Program-made: the position numbers and the translations under genes
Assembly (NCBI RefSeq): GCF_014384745.1
Contig: NZ_JACRSO010000001.1
Span: 496,001 to 560,000, forward strand
Length of the DNA stretch: 64,000 nt
Reading direction: 5' to 3'
Origin: Luoshenia tenuis
Lineage (GTDB): Bacteria; Bacillota; Clostridia; Christensenellales; GCA-900066905
Notes under the pieces: model-generated
Databases searched by the model: none
The model's input: the letters and a program-made list of their open reading frames with translations, nothing else
What the model was told of the DNA's origin: nothing
Shown: piece after piece, positions 43,114 through 52,109 of the stretch
How positions within the stretch are numbered: position 1 is the first letter of the stretch
Layout of the letters: every line of letters begins with the position of its first letter

Positions 43114-43122
43114 ATTATACCA
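43114..43122 (-). promoter_or_regulatory. Extended -10 promoter of the DUF5058-M20 operon
   Basis: TGGTATAAT on the minus strand (TGnTATAAT) lies about 72 bp before the first start codon. The -35 region is poor (TCGGGA). Confidence 0.6.
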
Positions 43123-43141
43123 TAATTTCGCCACATTCCCG

Positions 43142-43170
43142 AAAAAAGGCGGGCAAAGCCCGCCTTTTTC
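43142..43170 (-). terminator. Terminator of the 43.2-44.2 kb gene
   Basis: AAAAAGGCGGGC-AAA-GCCCGCCTTTTT is a perfect, symmetric stem lying 30 bp beyond the stop of the 329-residue protein gene. Confidence 0.93.
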
Positions 43171-43199
43171 ATTCGCTCAATTCAAGGGTCCATTAGCAA

Positions 43200-44189
43200 T
43201 CATTTTTCGCCCTGTATGCAAAGCCCGGCATTTAACATTGACGTAGAGGTAAAGAGAAATTTCTGTGCGAAGGCCGGCAGGCTTTCGATGGTATTGTCAG
43301 GATAGCAAAAGGCAAAAACGTTGAGGATATGTTCTTCCCCGCCAACCGGCAGTTCCCATTCAGGATATAAAATGACGGGGCGATCAACGGGTATCTGGCA
43401 GCTATACTTTTGTGGTAACAGAACGCCATCATAATAACCCACCAGTACCACCGGGACGGTTTGGCCCGCTATCGGCGCGGAATCGACCCCCTGTTCTTCC
43501 AGGTATTGGTCCAGTGCTACAAGGATGGGCTGGTTCAATTCACGCAACGTCGTATGCGCCACCTTACCTGCCGGTACTTCAAACCCATTTTCAAGCCCGA
43601 TTTTCACTCCGCCTGCTGGAATGTCACCAATATATGGAACGGCCTTTAGCGCTGTAATATGAGGCAAATCCGTTATATTTTCACCTTGATAGATGACTGT
43701 TGTGCGCGTCGCCATTGCATTGGTGGCCTGCTGCCTTTTTTGCTGGATCGATCCTTCGGGTTTATCAAGCAGCACCAGCGCGTACCTTCCCGCGCCCATT
43801 TGTGGTGTGATGTCTAAATAATAAGCGGCAGGATGGACTGCCCCATTCCTTTCTTCGGCAGCTTCTATTGTAAAATCACTTGGGCAATCTTCACCCGATT
43901 CATTGTACCAAGGCAGGGGAATCTCCTCAAAATCCTTGAGCAGCCGATAGGAAATTTCTCGCTTATAGCTTCCTGCATTGTGTAAAAATAAAATCGTTTC
44001 CAGCGGCTCCTCTCCCAAAACAGCCGTCTGCTCTAGCATCGAGCCTTCGACCGAGCCCGTTGCATCACTCCAAAAAAGGAAGGAATCTTGAACCATATCA
44101 TTCACCTCATACTTGAAACCGTTAAAGCATATAAGTATGATACAGAAAAGCAAAGATAAAGTCACGACTATGCTTTTTTTATTTTTCAT
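43200..44189 (-). CDS. Exported protein of unknown function, AT-rich gene
   Basis: A 329-residue protein with an N-terminal membrane helix (SIVVTLSLLFCIILICF) and the remainder outside the cell, beta-rich and without recognised domain. GREPs of NAGSYKREISYRLLKDFEEIP and SSTSMLNAGLCIQGEK show no enzyme motif. It uses many A/T-ending codons, unlike flanking genes, which suggests recent acquisition together with the neighbour at 44.25 kb. AGGGAG lies about 8 bases before the ATG. The two are 64 bp apart and same-stranded, probably one transcript. Confidence 0.7.
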   Translation of the reverse strand: MKNKKSIVVTLSLLFCIILICFNGFKYEVNDMVQDSFLFWSDATGSVEGSMLEQTAVLGEEPLETILFLHNAGSYKREISYRLLKDFEEIPLPWYNESGEDCPSDFTIEAAEERNGAVHPAAYYLDITPQMGAGRYALVLLDKPEGSIQQKRQQATNAMATRTTVIYQGENITDLPHITALKAVPYIGDIPAGGVKIGLENGFEVPAGKVAHTTLRELNQPILVALDQYLEEQGVDSAPIAGQTVPVVLVGYYDGVLLPQKYSCQIPVDRPVILYPEWELPVGGEEHILNVFAFCYPDNTIESLPAFAQKFLFTSTSMLNAGLCIQGEK

Positions 44190-44253
44190 AGAGTACTCCC
44201 TATAAAAATGTTAGGTGGGAGTATTGCATCCCACCCAACATAAATATTGTATC

Positions 44254-44730
44254 TTAGTATGTACGGCTTTCTGTTTTAGGTTGCTTATATGTCATAGATA
44301 GTGCAGATAACCAACCAGAAAATTGACCATAGCAAGTGTAAGGACCCCGTGATGTAAAATGTTTCCCATCTTTCCAAAAAAAGTTCGTGCAATACATCAT
44401 AGTTGCAGAGCCACCAGAAACAATACTTCCATTCGGCTGTTGCATTGTTTGTGAACACCACATTTTAAAATAAGTAGTAGCAGGTGATGTAAATTGCTGC
44501 ATATCAGCACGAATCCAACCAGAGGATGACACCGTCCAAAGTATATCGAATGTTACAGTATGATCATTTACGAAAAGTCCACGCGTAATAGGTTGTCCTT
44601 CCGTTTCAATCAGAATCGTCTTTGAAGGTTCACCCGTATCTGTATATAACTCCTCTGCCGCAAACACTGTCGTACACCAAAATGCGGTAAACACTATAGT
44701 GGTTAGACACATTACAAACAATCTTTTCAT
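44254..44730 (-). CDS. Small secreted protein, AT-rich gene
   Basis: A 158-residue protein with a clean signal peptide (MCLTTIVFTAFWCTTVFAAEE, cleaved after about residue 24). The mature part has about 130 residues, several Cys and many aromatic residues (WIRADMQQF, YFKMWCSQTM, YCTNFFWKDGKHF, YTCYGQFSGWL), pointing to a compact beta-sandwich, perhaps carbohydrate- or envelope-binding. No family recognised. AT-rich codon use differs strongly from the rest of the window. About 290 bp of AT-rich, gene-free DNA lies upstream. Confidence 0.72.
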   Translation of the reverse strand: MKRLFVMCLTTIVFTAFWCTTVFAAEELYTDTGEPSKTILIETEGQPITRGLFVNDHTVTFDILWTVSSSGWIRADMQQFTSPATTYFKMWCSQTMQQPNGSIVSGGSATMMYCTNFFWKDGKHFTSRGPYTCYGQFSGWLSALSMTYKQPKTESRTY

Positions 44731-44960
44731 ATGAAAATTCTCCTACTCATATTTAGATCTATTTTGTAACTTTTAACTAAATCAACGGAATCACCTTCTT
44801 AGAATATGTTTAAAGAGAAAAGTAATGAAGTATTAATAGAAATTGAAAAGTAAGAAGTCTAAGAAAGCAGATAAAACAAATATATATTTGGATCATATAT
44901 CAAAAACATATATTATGTCAACATTAGATTTTCGTCTTATTACGAATTAATCCATCATGC

Positions 44961-44989
44961 TTGCTGTAAACTTCAACACAAGCTAAAAT
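44961..44989 (+). promoter_or_regulatory. Promoter of the aldo/keto reductase gene
   Basis: TTGCTG (44961-44966), a 17-bp spacer and TAAAAT (44984-44989), 31 bp before the start codon. Confidence 0.62.
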
Positions 44990-45020
44990 AGAGTTATATC
45001 AATAAAGGAGGACGCGCACT

Positions 45021-45872
45021 TTGAAGAGCTTAACGGATACCTATACGCTGGCAAACGGCGTGGAGATTCCCTGCATCGGCTTTGGCACCTGGCAGACGCC
45101 GGATGGGGATACGGCCATATCCGCCACGCTGGCGGCTTTGGAGGCGGGGTACCGCCACATCGATACTGCGGCGGCTTATGGCAATGAGGGCAGCGTGGGC
45201 GAGGCCATTAGGCGCAGCGGCGTCAAGCGCGAGGAGCTGTTTATCACCACCAAGCTCAACAACCCCGATCATGGCTATGAAGCCACCCTGGCCGCCTTTG
45301 AAAAGAGCATGGCGCTTTTAGGGCTCCAGTATCTGGATTTATACCTGATCCACTGGCCCAATCCCATCAAATTCCGGGATCATTGGGAGCAGGCCAACGC
45401 CGGCACCTGGAAAGCTATGGAAGAACTGTACGCCGCCGGGCGCATCCGCGCCATCGGCGTGAGCAACTTTATGCCCCATCACCTGGAGGCCCTGGCCAAG
45501 ACCGCCAAAGTCGCGCCCATGGTCAACCAGGTTCGCCTTTGCCCCGGCGAGGTGCAGCCCCTGGCCGCGCCCTACTGCAAGGCGCATAACATTTTGCTGG
45601 AGGCCTACAGCCCCTTGGGCACGGGCAAGATCTTTGACGTGCCCCAGATGCAGCAGATCGCCCAAAAGTACGGCAAATCCATCGCCCAGGTCTGCATCCG
45701 CTGGAGCCTGCAGATGGGCTTTTTGCCGCTGCCCAAGTCCGTTACCCCCGCGCGCATTCAGGAAAACGCGCAGGTGTTCGACTTTGCGCTTTCCAATGAG
45801 GACGTGGAAATCATCGCCAACCTGACCGATTGCTGCGGCCCATCCAGGGACCCGGACAATATCCCGTTCTAA
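45021..45872 (+). CDS. Aldo/keto reductase
   Basis: A 283-residue (beta/alpha)8 NADPH-dependent oxidoreductase that reduces aldehydes and ketones. The catalytic set is present: Asp48 region in HIDTAAAYGNEG with Y53, Lys78 in FITTKLNN, and a His in LYLIHWPNP; the cofactor pocket VRLCPGEVQPLAAPYCK and LPLPKSVTPARIQENAQVF binds NADPH phosphate. Closest to the 2,5-diketogluconate reductase/YvgN type. It begins at TTG with a perfect AAAGGAGG 8-9 bases before. It is followed by a terminator, so it stands alone. Confidence 0.93.
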   Translation: MKSLTDTYTLANGVEIPCIGFGTWQTPDGDTAISATLAALEAGYRHIDTAAAYGNEGSVGEAIRRSGVKREELFITTKLNNPDHGYEATLAAFEKSMALLGLQYLDLYLIHWPNPIKFRDHWEQANAGTWKAMEELYAAGRIRAIGVSNFMPHHLEALAKTAKVAPMVNQVRLCPGEVQPLAAPYCKAHNILLEAYSPLGTGKIFDVPQMQQIAQKYGKSIAQVCIRWSLQMGFLPLPKSVTPARIQENAQVFDFALSNEDVEIIANLTDCCGPSRDPDNIPF

Positions 45873-45886
45873 GGTTTTAAGCAGTC

Positions 45887-45918
45887 AAAAGGGAGGGGCT
45901 ATTGTGCCCCTCCCTTTT
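45887..45918 (+). terminator. Terminator of the aldo/keto reductase gene
   Basis: The perfect stem AAAAGGGAGGGG / CCCCTCCCTTTT with loop CTATTGTG and a T tail. Confidence 0.93.
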
Positions 45919-46009
45919 TGGTTGCGCTATACACCGGACGCGCGGCCGTGGTACACTGGGGATGGCGCCGGCCTCTGGCCGCCCTCAAAAAAGCGAGGTG
46001 TTTATCGTT

Positions 46010-46870
46010 ATGTGGGTCGTATTGGCTTTTGGTTCCGCCTTTTTTGCCGGTATTACCGCCGTTTTGGCCAAGTGCGGCATCCGCAATACCGATTCCAACC
46101 TGGCTACGGCGCTGCGCACCGTCGTGGTGCTGGCCTTTTCCTGGCTAATGGTCTTTGTGTCCGGCGCACAGGCCTCCTTATCCACCGTAGCGCCGCACAC
46201 CTGGGTTTTTCTCATCCTGTCCGGGCTGTCCACGGGCGCGTCCTGGCTGTGTTACTTCCGGGCGCTTGCGCTGGGGGATATCAATAAGGTGACCCCTATC
46301 GATAAATCCAGTACGGTGCTGACCATGCTGCTGGCCATGCTTTTTCTGGGCGAGGGCGTTACCTGGCTCAAGGTTCTGGCCATGGCGATGATCGGCGCGG
46401 GCACCTATCTGATGATCCAGAAAAAGCAGCCCGCCGCCCAGCCCACCAAGGGCCATGGCTGGCTGTTTTACGCGGTTGGCGCAGCGGTTTTTGCCAGCCT
46501 GACCGCTATCCTGGGCAAGATCGGCATCGAAAACGTAGATTCGCACCTGGGCACGGCCATCCGCACCGGGGTGGTTCTAATCATGGCCTGGGTGGTGGTT
46601 CTGGTCAGCGGCAAGGCGCATACGATAAAGAAGATCGACCCCAAAAGTTGGCTCTTCTTGGGCCTTTCAGGCGTGGCGACGGGCGCGTCCTGGCTATGCT
46701 ATTTCCGGGCGCTCCAGCTGGGGCCGGCCAGCGTGGTGGTCCCCATCGACAAGCTCAGCATTCTGGTGAGCATCGGGTTTTCCGCCCTGGTCTTTAAAGA
46801 AAAGCTCACCCCCGCCGCCGCGCTGGGGCTGGGGTTGATCGTAGCGGGCACGCTGGTATTGCTGCTTTAG
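46010..46870 (+). CDS. EamA/DMT family transporter
   Basis: A 286-residue protein with ten membrane helices made of two homologous EamA halves: each carries an LSGLSTGASWLCYFRALALG-type repeat (second copy LSGVATGASWLCYFRALQLG) followed by PIDKSSTVLT / PIDKLSILVS. Members export amino acids, metabolites or drugs. The paired repeats show an internal duplication. The ATG at 46010, with GAGGTG about 10 bases upstream, is chosen because a longer frame runs through the terminator stem of the preceding gene. The substrate is unknown. Confidence 0.9.
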   Translation: MWVVLAFGSAFFAGITAVLAKCGIRNTDSNLATALRTVVVLAFSWLMVFVSGAQASLSTVAPHTWVFLILSGLSTGASWLCYFRALALGDINKVTPIDKSSTVLTMLLAMLFLGEGVTWLKVLAMAMIGAGTYLMIQKKQPAAQPTKGHGWLFYAVGAAVFASLTAILGKIGIENVDSHLGTAIRTGVVLIMAWVVVLVSGKAHTIKKIDPKSWLFLGLSGVATGASWLCYFRALQLGPASVVVPIDKLSILVSIGFSALVFKEKLTPAAALGLGLIVAGTLVLLL

Positions 46871-46920
46871 CCCTAATTAATAAGATTTTCTTAATTCTGG
46901 CTCTTTGGCCGCTAGGATGC

Positions 46921-46950
46921 TTGACAAACGCGCCGGCATGACCCTATAAT
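46921..46950 (+). promoter_or_regulatory. Consensus promoter before the flippase-like gene
   Basis: Perfect TTGACA (46921-46926), an 18-bp spacer and perfect TATAAT (46945-46950), about 52 bp before the start codon. It is the best sigma-A match in the window. Confidence 0.88.
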
Positions 46951-47002
46951 ACCCCGTATTTAACGCATAGATTCTAAACATGGAGATAGAAAGGGGCCCT
47001 TT

Positions 47003-48073
47003 ATGGCCAGGACCAAACGCAACTTTAAGCCCTATCTGTACGTGCTGTATATCGCCTTCATCCTGGGCGTAGTCGCCTTTATCCTGCTGGGGGACCCGCA
47101 GATGCCCACGCTGGGAGACGCGCTGCGGAAAGTGCGCCTGCCCTGGCTGATCCCCGCGGTCATCGGCATCATGGGCTTTTGGTTTTTCGATGCTTGCACC
47201 ATCCACCGGCTGCTGATCTTTGTGGGCCGGCGCATTCGCTGGGCGTCCGCGCTCAAGGTATCGCTGATCGGCCATTTTTACGCAGCTATCACCCCCTGTT
47301 CCACCGGCTCGCAGCCCGCGCAGATCGTCTACCTGCGCCGCTGGGGCGTGATGGCGGCGGATTCCACCCCCGTACTGGTCGGTAAATTTCTGCTTTGGCA
47401 GGTGGTAGAAGGGCTACTGGCCACCATCGCCATCCCCTTTTGCTGGAACCGGCTAAACGACGGATTGTTGGCCGTGGCCCTGTTGGGATATGTGCTTAAC
47501 GCCATGGCGGCCGCAGGCGGCATCCTGGCGGTGGTCAAACCCGGCTGGGTCCAGGGCATCTGCCGCTTTTTCATTCGCATGGGGCTTAAATTGCACATCC
47601 TGAAGGATGAAAAACGCTGGCTGGATATGGTCGACGCCTTTATCGCCCAGTACCGGGTCAGCATCCGCGCCCTGTTTGATCAGCGCAAAAAAGCGGTGCA
47701 GGCTTTCTTTCTGGGGGCCGGGCAGATCCTGAGTTATTTTCTCATCACCTATTTTATCTACCTGGCCTGCACCGGGGCCGCGTTTACCCTGGGCTCGCTG
47801 ATGGAGATCTTGCTGATGCAGTCGGTACTGACCATGTCGGTCACCTTCATCCCCGTACCGGGGGCCAGCGGCACCAGTGAAGGCGGCTTTTACCTGTTCT
47901 TTGGCCAGGTATTCCCGGCGGATATGATGCTGGCGGCCATGCTGCTGTGGCGCACCGTCACCTATTACTTCAACCTCTTCGGCGGGCTTGCCGTGGTGGT
48001 GGCCGATACCGTGCAGACCGGCATAGCCAGGCGCAAAGGCAAGGCGCCCGCGACCCCGCCCGAGCAGCCCTGA
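47003..48073 (+). CDS. Lysylphosphatidylglycerol synthase TM-region/flippase-like membrane protein (UPF0104)
   Basis: A 356-residue protein with about eight membrane helices related to the flippase part of MprF and to YbhN. The signature IPVPGASGTSEGGFYLFF (P-x-PGG-x-G-x-x-E) near 285-302 and ITPCSTGSQPAQIVYLRRWG near 95-115 are characteristic. Such proteins flip or guide modified lipids or glycans across the membrane. No catalytic aminoacyl-transferase domain is attached, so it is only the membrane part. GAAAGGGG lies 8 bases before the ATG. It is expressed alone from a consensus promoter. Confidence 0.88.
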   Translation: MARTKRNFKPYLYVLYIAFILGVVAFILLGDPQMPTLGDALRKVRLPWLIPAVIGIMGFWFFDACTIHRLLIFVGRRIRWASALKVSLIGHFYAAITPCSTGSQPAQIVYLRRWGVMAADSTPVLVGKFLLWQVVEGLLATIAIPFCWNRLNDGLLAVALLGYVLNAMAAAGGILAVVKPGWVQGICRFFIRMGLKLHILKDEKRWLDMVDAFIAQYRVSIRALFDQRKKAVQAFFLGAGQILSYFLITYFIYLACTGAAFTLGSLMEILLMQSVLTMSVTFIPVPGASGTSEGGFYLFFGQVFPADMMLAAMLLWRTVTYYFNLFGGLAVVVADTVQTGIARRKGKAPATPPEQP

Positions 48074-48108
48074 CCCGCGGGCGGTATATCCTATTCTAAT
48101 CACAATTT

Positions 48109-48137
48109 AGCCCTGCGAAATTTCGCAGGGCTTTTTA
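48109..48137 (+). terminator. Terminator of the flippase-like gene
   Basis: AGCCCTGCGAAA / TTTCGCAGGGCT with a TTTTTACTC tail. Confidence 0.9.
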
Positions 48138-48474
48138 CTCATTCTTTTGTACTGATAGCAGCCCTTGATGGCACAAACTTGTTAAGTATTTGTCAAAGTT
48201 TTGGAATGAATGGTAAAGATATGCAGTATCAAAAAAAACGAAATTATGTTATAAATCATACAAGAATAATCTTATCCATATTTGTTGATTATAGGTTAAA
48301 TATTTTTACTTCGCACAAATTTATACTCATTTTTTGATTATCTAATGCAAATATAAGTGTTTTTAATGCCACCCTTTCCTACTGTATACCGTCGCGCCGC
48401 ATATATGATTCAGCAAAACGAAGCGGTTATAAACTAAATCTATATAAACAAAAACTGAAAAGAGATGTGTTTTT
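48138..48474. other. AT-rich gene-free region before the solute-binding lipoproteins
   Basis: About 340 bp, strongly AT-rich (runs such as AAAAAAAACG, TATGTTATAAATC), without hairpin terminator, open frame or recognised RNA motif. It probably holds the promoter of the next gene; candidate -10 boxes (TATAAA near 48431) lack a convincing -35. Confidence 0.5.
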
Positions 48475-49908
48475 ATGAAACGAGCACAAACACGTCGCCT
48501 TGCCGGGCTATTAGCCTTGATAGCCGTCTGCGCGCTGCTTTTCGGCTGCACGGGGTATGAGCTGGCGCCGGTGGTGGAAGGAGGAGAAGCATCTGCCAGT
48601 GCCTCGGTATACACCTCCAGGCTGAACGTCCTAGCGCTTACCCCTTACAATATATGGGGCGAAGGGCTCAAAGTCTTTCAAAAAGAGTATCCGCAGGTGG
48701 AAGTGGTTGTAACCCAGGCTTTTCAAATATCCAACGAACGGGACGCAGCCCAAACCCTTAAGCTCAATGAAGAGGCCCTGGCCCAAGCCGACCTGGTACT
48801 GCTGCCTACCTTTAGCTATAACTATCCTAAAGACCGGCAGATGCTGCCCGACGTTTACAAGCTAATGGAAAAAGGAGCCTTCCTCGACCTGAGCGGGCGA
48901 TGGAATTTGGACAAGGATGAAGGGCTGAACCAGGCAGTGCTCAATGCTGGCGTCTATCGCGGGCAGCGCTACCTTGTACCGTTGACCTATAATATCCCCG
49001 TCCTTTTGGGCGGCGAAAAGTTGCTGGCTAATCTGGACATCGATCCCGCCAAGGGCAAGGATATCGCAGGACTTTTTGCCCAGCTATCCGCTTGCATACC
49101 CACGGCAAAATCAGCAGGTTATGAAGAATGCCTGTTGCATAACGGTCACGCGCATGCGCACTTCCCTTATTCTGGAGAATTCGGCCTGTATGACCGCCAG
49201 CAGCACGCGCTTGCCGACAGGGAAACCGTGCGCGCCCTATGCCAGGCCTACCAGCCCTACGCCCTGACCGACGGCATACAATCTCCTTACGACTTGGCCG
49301 GTTTCCACGTAAAGGATGAAAATCTGGCCGCCGATTATTACGGTGCGCTGGCGATGGGCAAGACCGCCTTTTACCTTGATACGCTTTCGCCTTACCTCAT
49401 GTTTGAATACCTGCCGCTCAAAACCATCGATCGCCCGGTGCTGCTGCCCTTGAGCGACCTGGCGGGCAACCCTCAGGCCCAGGTCACCTACGCAATGGCC
49501 ATCCCCGCTGCCAGCAGCAACCCGGACGGAGCCTATCAATTGATCCGCACCCTGCTCTCGGACGAGGCGCAAAAACAGATGCAATTGAATTACCAGGGTG
49601 CCGGTACCTGGGTCAATAACCGGGTCACTGAGGAAGCGCTACGCAGTTCGCTCAGCGAGGAGCAGCTGAAAAGCTACGACGCCTCGCCCTATTTTAAAAG
49701 CGGTGCTGACCGGCAGAGTCAGCCTTTGTCCCAAGAGGATGTGGACGCCTATATGGAGATCGTCCGCTCGGCCCAGCCTACCTTAAGCGATCCCTTTATT
49801 GCCGACCTATTCTATGAAAGCATGCAGCCTTACTTTGAGGGCACAGCAGACTTTGACATTTGTTACGATAATCTGGAAAAGGCGATAACGGCCTATATGG
49901 AGCAATAG
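48475..49908 (+). CDS. Extracellular solute-binding lipoprotein, copy 1
   Basis: A 477-residue lipoprotein of the family 1 solute-binding fold. Lipobox LLFGC (Cys25) follows a basic, hydrophobic signal peptide. Mature segments match the class: LKVFQKEYPQVEVVVT, LVLLPTFSYNYP, RGQRYLVPLTYNIPVLL, and a C-terminal ANPDGAYQLIRTLLSDEAQKQM-like domain. In ABC systems this protein captures sugars or peptides. No permease or ATPase gene is next to it. It shares a 37-base identical signal-peptide block with the following gene. The ribosome site is weak (AGAGATG). Confidence 0.85.
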   Translation: MKRAQTRRLAGLLALIAVCALLFGCTGYELAPVVEGGEASASASVYTSRLNVLALTPYNIWGEGLKVFQKEYPQVEVVVTQAFQISNERDAAQTLKLNEEALAQADLVLLPTFSYNYPKDRQMLPDVYKLMEKGAFLDLSGRWNLDKDEGLNQAVLNAGVYRGQRYLVPLTYNIPVLLGGEKLLANLDIDPAKGKDIAGLFAQLSACIPTAKSAGYEECLLHNGHAHAHFPYSGEFGLYDRQQHALADRETVRALCQAYQPYALTDGIQSPYDLAGFHVKDENLAADYYGALAMGKTAFYLDTLSPYLMFEYLPLKTIDRPVLLPLSDLAGNPQAQVTYAMAIPAASSNPDGAYQLIRTLLSDEAQKQMQLNYQGAGTWVNNRVTEEALRSSLSEEQLKSYDASPYFKSGADRQSQPLSQEDVDAYMEIVRSAQPTLSDPFIADLFYESMQPYFEGTADFDICYDNLEKAITAYMEQ

Positions 49909-49941
49909 CACCCTGCGATATACATTGAAAGGAGAATAGAG

Positions 49942-51309
49942 ATGATGCTGCGAAAAAAGAGATGGAGCAAGACGGTATTGGCTGCTTTTGCAGCCTGCGC
50001 GCTGCTTTTCGGCTGCACGGGGTATGAGCTGCCGCCGGCGGTGGAGCAGCAAGCTTCCGGCACGGCCTCCCAGAGCGACCCGAGCTATACCTCGCAACTT
50101 TATATCGACATCGGCATGATCGATATTGAACCCACGGTACTGGATATGATCATCAAAGTTTATCAGGAAAAGTACCCGGAAGTCGAAGTGATCACCCACA
50201 AATTATCAGAACAAGAGATGGCGCAGGGGCGCGACCCTTCCTATCCCGCGCCGGATATCCTCTACGTCAATGGGCTTAATCCCAGCGCCTATCCGGGCGG
50301 TCCGGCCGACATTTACGCCGAGATGGAAAAGGGCACCTATCTGGATTTGAGCGCCATGTGGGATGTACAGCCTGGCGACGGTTTAAACGGCGCTATGCTG
50401 GACGCAGGTCTTTACAAAGGGAAACGTTATATCGTGCCCATCAGTTTTCAGGTACCGGCGCTGCTGACCAGCCAGGAGATCATGCAAGATCTGGCCTTTG
50501 ACCCTAAAGCCTGTACCGATCTTAGCGGGTTCTTCGGACAGGTCTCCTCCGCGCAAGGCCGGCTGGGCAATGAAAAGGCGGTCGCCCTGACACAGCCGGG
50601 CGCTTTTCAGATGTTCCCCTATTCCGGCCCGGGCGGGATCTATGACCGGGAGCAGGGCGCCATTATGGACAGGGCGGCTTTTCAGCAGTTTTGCGAAAGC
50701 TATAAACCCTACGCCGCGGCAGACGGCCTGACTCAACGGGATCAGTTAAAGTACAATACCGACGCGTTAACCTCCTTTTTGCGTACAGGCAGCGCGGACG
50801 CCGTGGCCTTTTACCTGGAAGATATGGGGTTTACCATCATGGAGGGTTATCTGCAGTTAAAGGCTGACGGGCAAACGTCTGTGATCCTCCCCCTGCCGGA
50901 CTTTAACGGCGGCGCACAGGCCCAGATGACGGCTGGGCTGGCCATCGCATCGGACAGCCCCAATAAGGAAAACGCCTATAAATTCATTAAGACCATGCTC
51001 TCTAGCGATGTGCAGCGCGAGATCCATCTGGGCTTCCATAAGGCGCCGGTCTACACCGCCGTGGTGGAGGACAACCTGCGCGGCGTACTGGGGCAGGGCT
51101 CTGCAACCGCTAAAAGCAGCCAGCCACTGACCGATGAGGATGCGCAGGCCTACATGGATGTATTCTCCAGCATCACCACCTGCACGCTTCCGGACACGGC
51201 GGTGGCGGATATCTTCTATGCCTGCATGTCTCCCTATTTTGAGGGCAAGACGGATTTTGACACCTGTTACGACCAGATGACCAGCCAGCTGCGCACCCGC
51301 CTTTCCTAA
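49942..51309 (+). CDS. Extracellular solute-binding lipoprotein, copy 2
   Basis: A 455-residue paralog of the preceding lipoprotein, 33 bp downstream, same operon. Identical lipobox region (CALLFGCTGYEL), then DMIIKVYQEKYPEVEVIT, GKRYIVPISFQVPALLTSQ, FNGGAQAQMTAGLAIASDSPNKENAYKF and the closing ADIFYACMSPYFEGKTDFDTCYDQM that mirrors DLFYESMQPYFEGTADFDICYDNL of copy 1. The proteins diverge widely in the ligand-binding lobes, so they should bind different ligands. AAAGGAGAAT precedes the ATG. No transport partners are adjacent. Confidence 0.85.
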   Translation: MMLRKKRWSKTVLAAFAACALLFGCTGYELPPAVEQQASGTASQSDPSYTSQLYIDIGMIDIEPTVLDMIIKVYQEKYPEVEVITHKLSEQEMAQGRDPSYPAPDILYVNGLNPSAYPGGPADIYAEMEKGTYLDLSAMWDVQPGDGLNGAMLDAGLYKGKRYIVPISFQVPALLTSQEIMQDLAFDPKACTDLSGFFGQVSSAQGRLGNEKAVALTQPGAFQMFPYSGPGGIYDREQGAIMDRAAFQQFCESYKPYAAADGLTQRDQLKYNTDALTSFLRTGSADAVAFYLEDMGFTIMEGYLQLKADGQTSVILPLPDFNGGAQAQMTAGLAIASDSPNKENAYKFIKTMLSSDVQREIHLGFHKAPVYTAVVEDNLRGVLGQGSATAKSSQPLTDEDAQAYMDVFSSITTCTLPDTAVADIFYACMSPYFEGKTDFDTCYDQMTSQLRTRLS

Positions 51310-51321
51310 CCCGAGACCGGA

Positions 51322-51356
51322 CAGCCCGCCGCGTTAAACGGCGGGCTGCATTTTTA
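51322..51356 (+). terminator. Terminator of the solute-binding lipoprotein pair
   Basis: The perfect stem CAGCCCGCCG / CGGCGGGCTG with loop CGTTAAA and a CATTTTTATT tail. Confidence 0.93.
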
Positions 51357-51389
51357 TTAAAATGCCGGCTAAAATTGCCAAAAAATCCC

Positions 51390-51419
51390 TTGCATTATCC
51401 AGGGATTTGCGCCTATAAT
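51390..51419 (+). promoter_or_regulatory. Promoter of tRNA-Asn
   Basis: TTGCAT (51390-51395), an 18-bp spacer and TATAAT (51414-51419), 38 bp before the mature 5' end. Confidence 0.78.
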
Positions 51420-51457
51420 AATCGTGTAATCGCCAAACGAAATGGCGGCGAAGTTAT

Positions 51458-51533
51458 TCCTCGTTAGCTCAGTTGGTAGAGCATGCGGCTGTTAACCGCA
51501 GGGTCGTTGGTTCGAGTCCAACACGGGGAGCCA
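51458..51533 (+). tRNA. tRNA-Asn (anticodon GUU)
   Basis: 76 nt including encoded CCA. Acceptor TCCTCGT / ACGGGGA, D-arm GCTCAGTTGGTAGAGC, anticodon arm GCGGCTGTTAACCGC with GTT, T-arm GTTGGTTCGAGTCCAAC. Its 3' part is repeated twice in altered form further downstream. Confidence 0.97.
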
Positions 51534-51570
51534 AAAACAAGAGATACCTTTACAGGTATCTCTTGTTTTT
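51534..51570 (+). terminator. Terminator of tRNA-Asn
   Basis: AAAAACAAGAGATACCT / AGGTATCTCTTGTTTTT, a long perfect stem immediately after CCA. Confidence 0.95.
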
Positions 51571-51710
51571 TTCTTCTGTATTTGATTCATAACGATCCTG
51601 CGGTTCCGCAGGGGGCAGAGCCGAGCGCCGCCAGTGGCGGAATAAGCGAGGCGGCAGCCCTGTGAGTAAAGGAGCGGCGGGCATGTTACACATGACCGCT
51701 GCGATTCTTA

Positions 51711-51915
51711 CGAACAGAGGACCGTTGGGTTCTCAGTCCAACACGGGGAGCCACGTCGGAGCAAAGGTAAGCTTTGCTCCGTTTTCTTTTGCAAAGGAAA
51801 CCTCCGCCCGCTGCCTTGCTCCTCCTTCTCCACAAAAAGTCGCGCTTGCTTCGCCTGCTCGCTTGCAAGCGCGCTCGCCGCGTCTCCGCTTCGCTACCAA
51901 CTTTTTGTGGGTTGC
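51711..51915 (+). repeat. tRNA-end-anchored repeat, diverged copy behind tRNA-Asn
   Basis: 51721-51753 is a degenerate copy of the T-arm and 3' end of tRNA-Asn (identical from the T-arm 3' side through CCAACACGGGGAGCCA). It is followed by the same CCACGTCGGAGCAAAG ... CTTTGCTCC hairpin with T-rich tail (51751-51790) and the same CCTTGCTCCTCC and GTCGCGCTTGC-type sequence as in the serine-tRNA units, ending in CTACCAACTTTTTGTGG. Confidence 0.8.
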
Positions 51916-52109
51916 AGCTCAAACAGTCTTTTCTTCCGTTTTGTTTTAGTTATCGTTGCTGGACTTGAGCAGCATCTGCGGTTACAGATGCGCGGCGTTA
52001 ACCAAAGGGAATCCGCAGCGAGCGCCGGCAGTGCCGGATGCAGCGAGCGCAGGATTCTGTGAGCGTAACGTGAGCCCGAGCACAAAATGTGCGAAAGGCG
52101 AGCGCTCAG

